A DNA stretch of 64,000 nucleotides from an uncultured Clostridia bacterium (GTDB lineage: Bacteria > Bacillota > Clostridia > TANB77 > CAG-508): assembly GCA_944392545.1 (NCBI GenBank), contig CALXWW010000006.1:1-64000 (forward strand). The letters are read 5' to 3'. The translations under genes and the position numbers were made by a program. A model generated the notes under the pieces. The model had not been told where the DNA came from, did no database searches, and saw only the letters and a program-made list of their open reading frames with translations. The stretch's first letter is position 1, and the number at the start of each line of letters is the position of its first letter. Positions 17,654 through 27,120 of the stretch are shown piece by piece.

Positions 17654-18994
17654 TTAAAATAATTGTCCTATTCTTTTTACTATACTATTTATTTCTTCTA
17701 TTGCGTTATCTGGTTCATCTAAAGCATTTAAGTCTACTGAATATTTAAAATTACTTTCATGCATAGGTTTTGATCTATATGCAAAATCAGTGAGACCTTT
17801 GTTTTCTCCTCCTATTATTGTATTTTGCATATATGCTCTATACCATTCTTTTAATCCATTTGAACTATTTTCAGTATAGCCATATTTTTCATAATCATGA
17901 AGCTGCGCTATGTTGTTTCCATTTTCCATTTCGTTTCTTTCCAATGTATGTAAAAGTTCATGTAAAAATACTTCTTCTGGAAAAGCATTATTAGTTGAAT
18001 ATTGATATATCTGGCTATTTCTATCATCCGGAAGTCGTATATTTGAAAACCCTATTTGGTCATATTCCATAGATCCAAGACCTATCCAGTCTTTTACCAA
18101 TGTTTCATTGCTTTGACTTAAATCTCCAAGTCTTACTACTACATAAATATAGTCATACTCTTCTTTTTGTATATATTCATCTATTAATGGTGCTGCATCT
18201 TCAGGGTCAACGTAGTATTTATTTTCTGTATCGTATGATATTGTTGTTAATGGCTCTTTTATTTCCATTATGTCATAAGTTATACTCATTTTGTTTCCAC
18301 TTATTTGTTTTATAGATTCTTCTAGTCTCCCTAGATTTCTTTTTATTGTTGAAATATCTTCATATGATACTTCTAAATTTACATTTGTTCCTGCTTTATC
18401 TCCTTCTGTAAGTGTTGTATTTATATTGTCTATAATAAAGCAAGCTATGTTCCAATTGTTATCATAGTCTATATTTCCTTTTTCTATTTTAAAATCTGAA
18501 AACCATGCTGTCCCTTTACAGTATTCTTCATATCCTCCAAGTCTAAATCCTAATTCTACACTTGTTCTGCTGTTTGAGTTAAACATAAAAGTAAGTTCTG
18601 TCCAATCATTGGTTCCTGTAATTGGTCTTGAACATTCTAGTGTATTATTAATTGCTATTTGTGCACCGCCTGTGTATTTTCCTTCTTGGTTTACAACATT
18701 TTCTGTTTTTACCATACATGTTACTTTATATGCAGTATTTGGCTCTACATCTATTGATTTATAGAACATTGCATCATTATACTCTTTATTCTCTATTTTG
18801 TAACTATACATATCTTTAGAATAACGTATATCAGAATCTCTTGTGAAGGAGGTTTTATTTCCTCCTTCACGTATTCCTTTTGAATAATCATAAAAGTTAT
18901 ACTTACAGTATATATGCCTTCCAACTAATATGATAATTATTATAACTGCAAAATATATGGCAGTTTTTATATTAATTTTCCCCTTATTTTTCAT
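17654..18994 (-). CDS. Membrane-anchored protein with CBM-like domain and HExxH metallopeptidase motif
   Basis: This is a protein of 446 residues. An N-terminal signal anchor lies at about 10-28. Residues about 55-165 look like a carbohydrate-binding beta sandwich (TAYKVTCMVKTENV, GTAWFSDFKIEKG). The C-terminal half contains FLHELLHTLERNE near residues 348-360, where HELLH is a zincin HExxH motif; a downstream third ligand is not certain. The protein is therefore likely to be an exocellular metallopeptidase attached to the membrane, but I cannot name its family. Codons 37-47 contain a strong inverted repeat (see separate entry). It sits between ileS and queA, with short gaps on both sides. 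Confidence 0.7.
   Translation of the reverse strand: MKNKGKINIKTAIYFAVIIIIILVGRHIYCKYNFYDYSKGIREGGNKTSFTRDSDIRYSKDMYSYKIENKEYNDAMFYKSIDVEPNTAYKVTCMVKTENVVNQEGKYTGGAQIAINNTLECSRPITGTNDWTELTFMFNSNSRTSVELGFRLGGYEEYCKGTAWFSDFKIEKGNIDYDNNWNIACFIIDNINTTLTEGDKAGTNVNLEVSYEDISTIKRNLGRLEESIKQISGNKMSITYDIMEIKEPLTTISYDTENKYYVDPEDAAPLIDEYIQKEEYDYIYVVVRLGDLSQSNETLVKDWIGLGSMEYDQIGFSNIRLPDDRNSQIYQYSTNNAFPEEVFLHELLHTLERNEMENGNNIAQLHDYEKYGYTENSSNGLKEWYRAYMQNTIIGGENKGLTDFAYRSKPMHESNFKYSVDLNALDEPDNAIEEINSIVKRIGQLF
18843..18870. repeat. Ten-base perfect inverted repeat inside a coding region
   Basis: GTGAAGGAGG (18843-18852) and CCTCCTTCAC (18861-18870) pair perfectly across an eight-base loop within the 5' part of the metallopeptidase gene. 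In mRNA this is a very stable hairpin compared with the AT-rich surroundings. Confidence 0.8.
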
Positions 18995-19013
18995 AGGTTC
19001 TCCTAAATTTTAT

Positions 19014-21785
19014 TTATTTTATATTTTCACTGCATCTATGGCAAATTGTAGGATGTTCTTTATCTTCTCCTACTGTTTCTGAATACATCCAGCATCTTTC
19101 ACATTTTTCACCAGGTGCCCCCTCTACCTTGACTCCTAGTTTTACTTCATCTTTTCTTCCATTTTCTTTTACATCTATAGCAGATATTATAAATACAGTT
19201 TCTAGAAGTTCTAGATTTTGTTTTATAAATTCATATTGTGCACCTTCTGCATATATTGTAACTTTTGCATTTAATGAATGACCTATTGTTTTTTCTGCTC
19301 TTGCATTTTCTAATTCTTTTGATACTATGTCTTTTAATTTTATTATTCTATTCCATTTTTCTGTTAATTCTTCATTATCATATTTTTCATTTACTTGTGG
19401 AAATTCTGTAAGCATTACGCTTTCTACTGTTTCTTCTTTTGTATGTTTCATTTCTTTCCATATTTCTTCTGCAGTAAATGATATCATTGGTGCTAGTATT
19501 TTTACTAGACTATCTAGTATGATATACATTGTTGTTTGTGCTGCTCTTCTTTCTAAAGAATCTTTTTTACTCGTGTATAATCTATCTTTTATTATATCTA
19601 GATAAAAGCTACTCATATCTACTACACAAAATTGATTTATATCATGGTAGCAACTAGAAAAGTTGTATTCATCATAATCCTTTGTACAATCACGTACCAA
19701 TTTATTAAGTCTTGTTAACGCCCACTTGTCTATTTCTTGTAAATCTTCATAAGCTACAGGCTCATCTGGATTATAATCATAAGTATTTCCAAGTATATAT
19801 CTTGCTGTGTTCCTTATTTTTCTATATACATCTGATATTCCTTTTAGTATATCATCTGAAAGGCTTACATCCATTGTGTAATCTGCTGAAAGTACCCATA
19901 ATCTTAATATATCTGCGCCATATTTGTTGCATACATCTATTGGTGATACACCATTTCCTAGACTTTTAGACATTTTTCTTCCTTGTCCGTCTACAACAAA
20001 TCCACAACTTAATACTTCTTTATATGGTGCCATTCCATTTGTTGCAACACTTGTTAAAAGTGATGATTGGAACCATCCTCTATATTGGTCATTTCCTTCT
20101 AAATATAGGTCTGCTGGATATGGAAGTCCGCGTTCAACCAATACGCTTTGGTGTGTTGAACCAGAATCGAACCATACGTCCATAATATCTGTTTCTTTCT
20201 TAAAATGTGTACATCCACATTTTGAGCATTTTGCACCTTCTGGCATTAGTTCTTCTTCTTTCATATCATACCAAGCATTTGAACCTTTTTCTCTAAATAT
20301 ATTTTGTATTTTCTTTATTGATTCTTCTGTAACATATGGCTCTTCGCAGTCTTTACAATAGAATATTGGAAGTGGAACTCCCCATGTACGTTGTCTTGAT
20401 ATACACCAATCGTTTCTTCCTTTTATCATTTCTGTCATTCTGTCTTCTCCCCATGTTGGATGCCATTTAACTGTTTTTATTGCTTCTAGTACTTTCTCTC
20501 TAAATCCATCTACTGATGCAAACCATTGTGGTGTTGCTCTATATATTACTGGTTTTTTGCATCTCCAACAATGTGGGTATGAGTGGCTTATTTGTGTTTC
20601 TTTTAATAAATATCCATTTTCCTCAAGCCATTTTGTTATTTCTTTATTAGCTTTAGCATAGTACATTCCTTCAAATGGTCCAGCCCCTTCTGTTTGATGT
20701 CCTTTTGAATCTACTGTTACTACTATACCTAAATTGTATTTTTGTCCTGCCATGTAGTCTTCTTTACCATAACCAGGTGCAGTATGAACAGCACCTGTTC
20801 CTTCTGTTAATTCAACATTTACAGTATCTTCACTACCCATTATTACTACAGAATCTCTATCTAAAAATGGATGCTTACAAAGTACTCCTTCCAATTCTTT
20901 TCCTTTTAACTTTTGTATTTCTTTATATTCTTTTATTTCTGCTATTCCCATTACTTTTTCTACTAATTCAGAAGCTATAACGTATCTTTCTCCATTTGCT
21001 TCTACTATACTATAGTCAAAATCTTCTCCTAGAGTTATTGCAAGGTTTCCAGGAAGTGTCCATGGTGTAGTTGTCCATATAACTATGAAAGTATTTTTGC
21101 TATCGAATTTTCCTTTTGAATCTTTTACTGGAAATTTTACATATATTGATGAGCCTGTTACATCCTTATATTCTATTTCTGCTTCTGCCAAGGCAGTTTC
21201 GCAGTCAGTACACCAATATACAGGTTTTAACCCTTTATATATATATCCTTTTTTATACATATCTCCAAATACACCAATTTGTCTTGCTTCCATGTTTGGA
21301 TCATAAGTTACATAAGGGTGTTCCCAATCTCCTAAAACTCCAAGCCTTTTAAACCCTCCTGTTTGAAGTTCTTTATAGTTGCTTGTAAATTCCTTACAAG
21401 TATCTCTAAATTTAGTTACTGGTATTTTGCTTCTATCTAGTCCAAGTTTCTCTATAGCTTTTTTCTCTGTTGGCATACCATGTGTATCATATCCTGGTAC
21501 ATATGGAGAATAATAACCTTTTAAAGATTTATATCTTACTATAGTGTCTTTTAATATTTTGTTTAGAGCATGTCCAGCATGAATTTCTCCATTAGCATAT
21601 GGAGGTCCATCATGTAGAATAAAACTCTCATGTCCTTCATTTTTCTTTAATATTTTCTCATATAAGTCATTATCAAATAGTTCTTTTTGTATTTGTGGTT
21701 CTTTTTCTGGTAGACTTGCTCTCATTGGAAAGCTTGTTTCTGGTAAATTTAAAGTTTTCCCATAATCCACTTTTTCTTCACTCAT
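19014..21785 (-). CDS. ileS: Isoleucyl-tRNA synthetase
   Basis: This is a class I synthetase of 923 residues that charges tRNA-Ile. The catalytic HIGH-like motif is HAGHALNK near residue 68, the editing (CP1) domain follows, and KMSKS is present in GRKMSKSLGNG near 595. The C-terminal zinc finger is CERCWMY ... CHRC at about 900-920, typical of bacterial-type IleS. AGGGGGAATTT precedes the ATG at 21785. The gene is controlled by the T-box leader directly upstream. Confidence 0.97.
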   Translation of the reverse strand: MSEEKVDYGKTLNLPETSFPMRASLPEKEPQIQKELFDNDLYEKILKKNEGHESFILHDGPPYANGEIHAGHALNKILKDTIVRYKSLKGYYSPYVPGYDTHGMPTEKKAIEKLGLDRSKIPVTKFRDTCKEFTSNYKELQTGGFKRLGVLGDWEHPYVTYDPNMEARQIGVFGDMYKKGYIYKGLKPVYWCTDCETALAEAEIEYKDVTGSSIYVKFPVKDSKGKFDSKNTFIVIWTTTPWTLPGNLAITLGEDFDYSIVEANGERYVIASELVEKVMGIAEIKEYKEIQKLKGKELEGVLCKHPFLDRDSVVIMGSEDTVNVELTEGTGAVHTAPGYGKEDYMAGQKYNLGIVVTVDSKGHQTEGAGPFEGMYYAKANKEITKWLEENGYLLKETQISHSYPHCWRCKKPVIYRATPQWFASVDGFREKVLEAIKTVKWHPTWGEDRMTEMIKGRNDWCISRQRTWGVPLPIFYCKDCEEPYVTEESIKKIQNIFREKGSNAWYDMKEEELMPEGAKCSKCGCTHFKKETDIMDVWFDSGSTHQSVLVERGLPYPADLYLEGNDQYRGWFQSSLLTSVATNGMAPYKEVLSCGFVVDGQGRKMSKSLGNGVSPIDVCNKYGADILRLWVLSADYTMDVSLSDDILKGISDVYRKIRNTARYILGNTYDYNPDEPVAYEDLQEIDKWALTRLNKLVRDCTKDYDEYNFSSCYHDINQFCVVDMSSFYLDIIKDRLYTSKKDSLERRAAQTTMYIILDSLVKILAPMISFTAEEIWKEMKHTKEETVESVMLTEFPQVNEKYDNEELTEKWNRIIKLKDIVSKELENARAEKTIGHSLNAKVTIYAEGAQYEFIKQNLELLETVFIISAIDVKENGRKDEVKLGVKVEGAPGEKCERCWMYSETVGEDKEHPTICHRCSENIK

Positions 21786-21862
21786 TTTAAATTCCCCCTA
21801 TATATTATTTTAATTTATATATATTAAATTATATAACTAATTTATTTTTGATTATTAAATAC

Positions 21863-22140
21863 AAAAAAACTATTTCGTAACTTAGGACGAAATAGCTATA
21901 TTTTCCGTGGTACCACCTATCTTAAAAGAATATATATTACTCAATCAAAATTATATATACTTTTTATATGATTTTGATTTTTATTCTTCTCACTCTAACA
22001 CTTTTAACGCAAGCAACGGCTTAATTTACTATTATTTCAAAAAAGCTACTAAAAGGTGATAATAAATATATCCTTATTTGCCAAATCCCACCGTCTTGGC
22101 TCTCTGTAAAATGTATATATATTTATCTTGTCCTTTATCA
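21863..22140 (-). promoter_or_regulatory. T-box riboswitch of ileS
   Basis: On the minus strand the leader begins near 22140 with AAAGGACAAG, followed by the stem I AGAGAG-type element. The likely specifier is ATC (isoleucine) in TTATTATCACC near 22050. The T-box sequence AGGTGGTACCACGG lies at 21905-21919. Next comes the terminator stem CTATTTCGT/ACGAAATAG (21870-21878 with 21887-21895) and a T-run at 21863-21869. Uncharged tRNA-Ile should pair with the specifier and the T-box and favour the antiterminator, allowing ileS transcription. The rest of the stretch between 22140 and 22350 shows no gene and presumably holds the two divergent promoters. Confidence 0.93.
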
Positions 22141-22350
22141 CTGTATTTAATTTTCAAATTCAATAGAAATATATTACCACATTTTTACGCAAAGTGCAAG
22201 TGGCAATTTTAAATTTACATAAAATTTCAGAACCTTTTTGTATTTTTATAAAATTAACTAATTATATTTTTTATCGTTTTCTTTACAACTATACATATAT
22301 GTGTTAAAAATATATATAGAATTTATTTAAGAAAATTTTAGGAGATTTTT

Positions 22351-23124
22351 ATGACAAGTTTTGCTTTGAAAATAATTGCATTAATTACCATGTTTATAGA
22401 TCATTCTGGATATGCCATAATGGGACATTTTAGTTTTTTTAATTATATAGGTAGAATTGCCTTTCCTATATTTGCTTTTCAAATTAGTGAAGGATATAAA
22501 CATACAAAGAATTTAAAGAAATATTTTTTACGACTTGGACTATTTGCCTTAGTTTCACAAATTCCTTTTTCTTTGTTTTCACTAAAATATCATGGTAATC
22601 CATTTGGATTGAATGTATTTTTCACTTTATTTTTAGGGCTTTTAGCTATATATTTATATGATTATGTAGTTAAAATTTTTGAAAATAGTAGAAGTGAGGA
22701 TAAAAATAACAGTAACATTAATATGAATTCAAGTTCAAATTATAAAATTACTACTACTAAAGGGAAAAATGGCTTTATATATTTTGGAAAAACATTAGGA
22801 ATAATTATGGCCTTATTAATTGCTTATGTGGCTGAATTAATCAACAGCGATTATGGCTTTTGGGGTGTTTTAATAGTTTTTGTATTTTATATATTTAATG
22901 GTAAAAAACTATTAACAACTATTGCATTTTTTGCATTATGTGCTATTAAATATATTCCACAATTTATTTTTGGTGGTTATAACTATATATATATTATACT
23001 TGCATTATGCACATTTTTACCTATATTATTCATTGATTTATATAATGGAAAACAAGGTCCTAAAATAAAGTATTTGCTATATATTTTTTATCCTGTACAT
23101 TTGCTAATATTAGCATTATTATAA
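22351..23124 (+). CDS. TraX family membrane protein
   Basis: This is a protein of 257 residues with about seven membrane helices. FALKIIALITMFIDHSGY at the start, FNYIGRIAFPIFAFQISEGY near 30-50 and GNPFGLNVFFTLFLG near 87-101 are characteristic of the TraX family. The founder acetylates F-pilin N-termini, but clostridial relatives occur widely on chromosomes far from conjugation genes and probably acetylate other substrates. A linker rich in Asn and Ser near 113-134 is hydrophilic. TAGGAGA lies before the ATG. It is one of few plus-strand genes here and is followed by a strong terminator. Confidence 0.88.
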   Translation: MTSFALKIIALITMFIDHSGYAIMGHFSFFNYIGRIAFPIFAFQISEGYKHTKNLKKYFLRLGLFALVSQIPFSLFSLKYHGNPFGLNVFFTLFLGLLAIYLYDYVVKIFENSRSEDKNNSNINMNSSSNYKITTTKGKNGFIYFGKTLGIIMALLIAYVAELINSDYGFWGVLIVFVFYIFNGKKLLTTIAFFALCAIKYIPQFIFGGYNYIYIILALCTFLPILFIDLYNGKQGPKIKYLLYIFYPVHLLILALL

Positions 23125-23165
23125 AATCGTGGACAAAAAGGTGTGTCCCTTTTGTCCACGATTTG
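23123..23165. terminator. Strong bidirectional terminator between convergent traX and ctpA
   Basis: AAATCGTGGACAAAA (23124-23138) pairs perfectly with TTTTGTCCACGATTT (23150-23164). The stem contains GTGGACAAAA/GGGACA-type sequence seen in many clostridial terminators. Confidence 0.9.
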
Positions 23166-23166
23166 T

Positions 23167-24369
23167 TTATTTGCTTAATTCTTCTATTGCTCTTTGTAGT
23201 TGTGTGTCATTTTCTTTTGTTATTTCTTTTATGTCTTCTGGTAATTCTACTGTAATATTTGGTTCTATTCCAACTTTATTTATTTTATTTCTATTTGGAG
23301 TACAATATTCTTCTGTAGTTATTTTTATTCCGCTTCCATCTGCCAATCTTATTAATGTTTGTATAACTCCCTTACCATATGTTGTAGTTCCTATTATAGT
23401 TGCTTTATTATTATCTTTCAAAGCACCTGCAAATATTTCTGATGCACTTGCTGAACTTCCATTAACTAATACTACAACAGGTATATCTATAATTGGATTT
23501 TCTTCTGCTTTTATTACTTCTTCATTTCCATTTTTGTCTGTTTCTATTAAAAGTGTACTATCTTTATCACATATCATTTCTAGCATATCTATTGCTTCGT
23601 CAACTACTCCTCCACCATTTCCACGTATATCTATTATTAATGAAGTAGCGCCTTGTTTTTTCAGTGTTTCATAGTTTTCTTTAAACTCTTTAGCTGTTCC
23701 TCCATCAAAGTCTAATACTTGTATATATGCTATGTTATTATCTAGCATTTCAGACTCTATATGGCTTACTTCTATTCTTCTTCTTTCAACGTCTAGTTCT
23801 AACGTTTCTTCTCCACGCATAATTTCTAGATTTACAGTTGTTCCTTCTTCTCCTTTTATTTCATCTGAAAGTTCTCCTACATTATCTGGTGTTAGTTCTT
23901 TTCCATTAACTTTTGTTATCATATCCCCAGCTTGCATTCCAACTTCTAGCGCTGGAGAATTTTTCATAACACTTACTACTTCTATTGTTCCTTCTTCGTA
24001 GTTTACTATCATATATATACCAATTCCTACATAATTGCCCATTGCTGCATCATATTGGTCATCCATTTCATCTTTAGTATAGTATACAGTATATTCATCT
24101 CCAATTCCTGCCACATATCCTTTTATAGCTGTTTCTAGCATTTGCTCATCATCAAGTTCTCCTATGTATTTTTCTTGTAGTAATGTTCTTATATATGCAA
24201 GTGTAGTTTCTATACCGGTTGTTCCATCTCCTTCTGCAATTTTTTCTACGCTTGACTTTGAAGTTATTCTTTCAGTAACAACAACAGCTGTTAATAAAGA
24301 TGATACTAATGCAGTAATTACAATAAGCATTATTATCCTATAAATTTTTTGGCTTTTTTCACTATTCAT
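23167..24369 (-). CDS. Carboxyl-terminal processing protease (S41, CtpA type)
   Basis: The start is ATG at 24369 (about 400 residues) with AAAGGAAG upstream. An N-terminal membrane anchor is at about 8-30. A PDZ domain lies at about 95-170 (NYVGIGIYMIV, MQAGDMITKVNGKEL). The peptidase domain contains LIIDIRGNGGG, the nucleophile region NGSSASASEIFAG and the lysine region GTTTYGKGVIQTL, the Ser-Lys pair of this family. In Gram-positives these enzymes act outside the membrane on envelope or regulatory proteins. It lies downstream of two coiled-coil M23 proteins and ftsEX, a gene order common in Bacillota and linked to cell-wall hydrolase control. Confidence 0.93.
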   Translation of the reverse strand: MNSEKSQKIYRIIMLIVITALVSSLLTAVVVTERITSKSSVEKIAEGDGTTGIETTLAYIRTLLQEKYIGELDDEQMLETAIKGYVAGIGDEYTVYYTKDEMDDQYDAAMGNYVGIGIYMIVNYEEGTIEVVSVMKNSPALEVGMQAGDMITKVNGKELTPDNVGELSDEIKGEEGTTVNLEIMRGEETLELDVERRRIEVSHIESEMLDNNIAYIQVLDFDGGTAKEFKENYETLKKQGATSLIIDIRGNGGGVVDEAIDMLEMICDKDSTLLIETDKNGNEEVIKAEENPIIDIPVVVLVNGSSASASEIFAGALKDNNKATIIGTTTYGKGVIQTLIRLADGSGIKITTEEYCTPNRNKINKVGIEPNITVELPEDIKEITKENDTQLQRAIEELSK

Positions 24370-24450
24370 TAATAAATCTTCCTTTCTCTTAACTTTGAAA
24401 AATATATGTTGCACTTGTATAGTTATATATATGTATAGATAACTAGTTAT

Positions 24451-24479
24451 ATGAGATTGCTAAAACTTAGCAATCTCAT
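24451..24479. terminator. Hairpin between M23 gene and ctpA
   Basis: ATGAGATTGCTAA (24451-24463) and TTAGCAATCTCAT (24467-24479) form a 13-pair perfect stem with a three-base loop. The T-tract is short on both strands, so it may be a partial terminator or an mRNA-stability hairpin. Confidence 0.55.
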
Positions 24480-24568
24480 TTTACCCCTCTTTTATTTCAT
24501 TTATTTTCTTTTTTATTATATATTATATTTTTAATTACTTTATTTTTTATATTATAATAATATATTTT

Positions 24569-25771
24569 CTATGTAGTTGGTGCTTTTACAAATTGCCATG
24601 GACTTGTACATATTCCATTTACTCTTACCTCAAAATGTAAGTGCGGACCTGTTGAGTTTCCTGTTGAACCTACTTCCATTATTGTTTCACCTTGTTTTAC
24701 TTTTTTGTTTACAGAAGTTAATATTTTGTTTCCATGTCCGTATAATGTAACTACTCCTTCTCCATGATTTATCATTACACAGTTTCCATATCCTCCAAGC
24801 CAACCTGCATAGGTAACTACTCCATCTGCTGCTGCAACTACTGGTGAACCTGTCGGTGTATTTCCTATGTCTATTCCAGTATGCTCTTTTACAACACCTT
24901 GTATTGGATGCTCTCTTGTTCCATAATCTGAGGTTACTACTGTTCCACTTATAGCTACTGGCCATAACATTTCTCCACCAGTATATTGAATATCTGGATC
25001 AATGACATTTGTAGCTAGCAATATTTGTCTTTCTATTTCCGCTTGGTCATTTTTATATTCTGTAATTTGTTTCTGTAATTTCTTTTCATTTTCAGACAAT
25101 TTACTTATATAACTTTTTTGCAATGTTTGCATATTGCTTAAAACTATTGTTGTTTGCTCATTTTTTGCTTTAATTATTTTTATTTCTGCTTGTTCATTTT
25201 CAAGCTTTTGTTTTGTTGTCTCTATATTATTTTTTTCTTGTTCTACTTCATTTATTAGTATACTATCATACTCTGCTACTTCTTGAATTATATAATATCT
25301 AGATATAAATTCTGTTATGCTATTTGATTTTAACAATACATCTAAATATTGTGTATCTCCCGCTTCATACATTGCTACTAATCTTTTTGCTAATAAATCG
25401 CTTTTTTCTTCATAATTTTGTGAAGCAATTTGTAGTTTGGCAGTGGATTCATCTATTGATTTTTGCAATGTTTCCATTTTTTCGCCAAGCTCATCTACTT
25501 CTTTTTGATATTTTAAAATTTTATCTTCTGTTTCTTGTACTTTTAGCATTGTATTTGATAGTTCACCTTGAACATATTCAAGCTGCGTATTTGCCTCTTC
25601 TATCTTATTTTCTACGTCTTCTTTTTGTTTTTCTAAATCATCTGTTATACTATTCGTTGTATTATTTGTTATTTCATTTGTTATAGAGTCATTAGCAAAT
25701 ACAAAAACACAGAAATATTGCAATATTAAAATTATTAATATTATAGAAAATATTTTCTTCTTCATATTCAC
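24569..25771 (-). CDS. Exported coiled-coil murein hydrolase activator/endopeptidase (M23, EnvC-like)
   Basis: This is a protein of 400 residues. I take GTG at 25771, six bases after AAAGGA. A signal peptide covers about 1-27. Residues about 45-260 are a long coiled coil. The C-terminal M23 (LytM) domain has HTGIDIGN near 297, VAAADGVVTYAGWLGGYGN and GPHLHFEVRVNG near 373-384. The His and Asp ligands are present, so it may be an active endopeptidase that cuts peptidoglycan cross-bridges. It is the second of two tandem paralogues behind ftsEX. FtsEX-type transporters are known to control such coiled-coil hydrolases across the membrane. Confidence 0.9.
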   Translation of the reverse strand: MNMKKKIFSIILIILILQYFCVFVFANDSITNEITNNTTNSITDDLEKQKEDVENKIEEANTQLEYVQGELSNTMLKVQETEDKILKYQKEVDELGEKMETLQKSIDESTAKLQIASQNYEEKSDLLAKRLVAMYEAGDTQYLDVLLKSNSITEFISRYYIIQEVAEYDSILINEVEQEKNNIETTKQKLENEQAEIKIIKAKNEQTTIVLSNMQTLQKSYISKLSENEKKLQKQITEYKNDQAEIERQILLATNVIDPDIQYTGGEMLWPVAISGTVVTSDYGTREHPIQGVVKEHTGIDIGNTPTGSPVVAAADGVVTYAGWLGGYGNCVMINHGEGVVTLYGHGNKILTSVNKKVKQGETIMEVGSTGNSTGPHLHFEVRVNGICTSPWQFVKAPTT

Positions 25772-25835
25772 TAATTATCCTTTCTATTAGATTTAGATTT
25801 ATTTATTATCTATAACATTTTTTGATAAATCTATA

Positions 25836-26984
25836 TTAGTATAATGCTGGGTGTGAAGTATATTGTAGTGGGTCTACTCTGCACTCTAATCCCAGACCTC
25901 CAATATACACTTCAAAATGTAAATGTGGTCCTGTTGAATTTCCTGTATTTCCTGAAACCGCTATTTGCTCACCACGTGATACTGTATCTCCTGCACTTAC
26001 ATTAAATGAATCTAAGTGTCCATACGCTGTATAGTATCCATTTCCGTGATCTATTTCTATATAGTTTCCGTATCCGCTCATCCATCCAGCGCTAACTATT
26101 ACTCCATCCGCTGCAGAATAAACTGGTACATATGCTACTCCTATGTCAACTGCACCGTGATTTGTTGATGCCCCTGGTAACGGTGCTGGACGTTGTCCAA
26201 AGAATGAAGTAATTATATTGTATCCATATGAACTTGAAGAAAGTGGCCAACTTAATATTCCATCAAAACTTCCTTCATAATGATAGTCATTATCATTCTG
26301 TGCACTTTGCCTTTTTGCTTCTTCAATTTGTTCTTCAAATTCATCTATTTGTGCTTGTAACTCTTGTTCTTCTTCAGATAATTCGTCTACTTTTGATTCT
26401 TTTTCTGCTTTTGCAACCTCTAAACTTGCACTTTTTTCTTCAACTTCTTTTTTAGAATCATCTACTTCTTGTTTTTCTTCTTCTAACTCTTTCTTCTTGT
26501 TTTCTGTCTCTGTTTGTTTTGATTTTATAGAGTTTATTACAGATTGGTCTGCTTCTGCAATTTCTTCTATTCTATAGTAGTTAGATATTAATGAAGTAAT
26601 ATCTTCTGATCCTAGAAGTGCATCTAAATATGTAGTTTGTCCTCTTTCATATATAGCTACTAATCTTTCTATTAATAAAGCTTCTTTTTCATCAATTTCT
26701 TTTTCTAATTTCTTTATTTCTTTTTCGTTTTCTTCAATAGAGCTTTCTAAAGAATCTATTTTGTTATTTAATTTTTCAATTTCTGCTTCATACTCGTTTA
26801 TTTGTACGTTTAATTCACTAATTTCATCTAATACAGAATTTTTTTCTGCGGTAACTTCATCCATCTGCGCTTCTGCATCATCTTTTTGATCTTGCAGTTC
26901 ACTTACACTTGCTGCTAATGAACTTACTGAGCATATTCCTAATATGCAAAGAATTAAAATTATGGATACAATTTTTTTCATCAT
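25836..26984 (-). CDS. Exported coiled-coil murein hydrolase (M23, EnvC/CwlO-like), first paralogue
   Basis: This is a protein of 382 residues. The signal peptide is at about 1-25 (ISIILILCILGICSVSSLAA). A coiled coil rich in Glu and Lys runs from about 27 to 235. The M23 domain carries HGAVDIGVAY near 277-286, YGNYIEIDHGNGYYTAYGHL and GPHLHFEVYIGG near 352-363. It shares architecture with the next gene and very probably arose with it by duplication. It lies immediately downstream of ftsX. The likely role is regulated cleavage of the septal or lateral wall under FtsEX control; which of the two paralogues binds FtsX cannot be told. Confidence 0.9.
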   Translation of the reverse strand: MMKKIVSIILILCILGICSVSSLAASVSELQDQKDDAEAQMDEVTAEKNSVLDEISELNVQINEYEAEIEKLNNKIDSLESSIEENEKEIKKLEKEIDEKEALLIERLVAIYERGQTTYLDALLGSEDITSLISNYYRIEEIAEADQSVINSIKSKQTETENKKKELEEEKQEVDDSKKEVEEKSASLEVAKAEKESKVDELSEEEQELQAQIDEFEEQIEEAKRQSAQNDNDYHYEGSFDGILSWPLSSSSYGYNIITSFFGQRPAPLPGASTNHGAVDIGVAYVPVYSAADGVIVSAGWMSGYGNYIEIDHGNGYYTAYGHLDSFNVSAGDTVSRGEQIAVSGNTGNSTGPHLHFEVYIGGLGLECRVDPLQYTSHPALY

Positions 26985-27120
26985 AAGATTTTCTCTCCTT
27001 TTAATTTACCTTACTTTTCTAATATTGTTATTAGCTTCTTGCTTTATCTTTTGTTTGGTTATTTTTATTTTAAAAAGTATATAAATATAAAAATTATAAT
27101 CTAATTTAATAGCTACTCCC

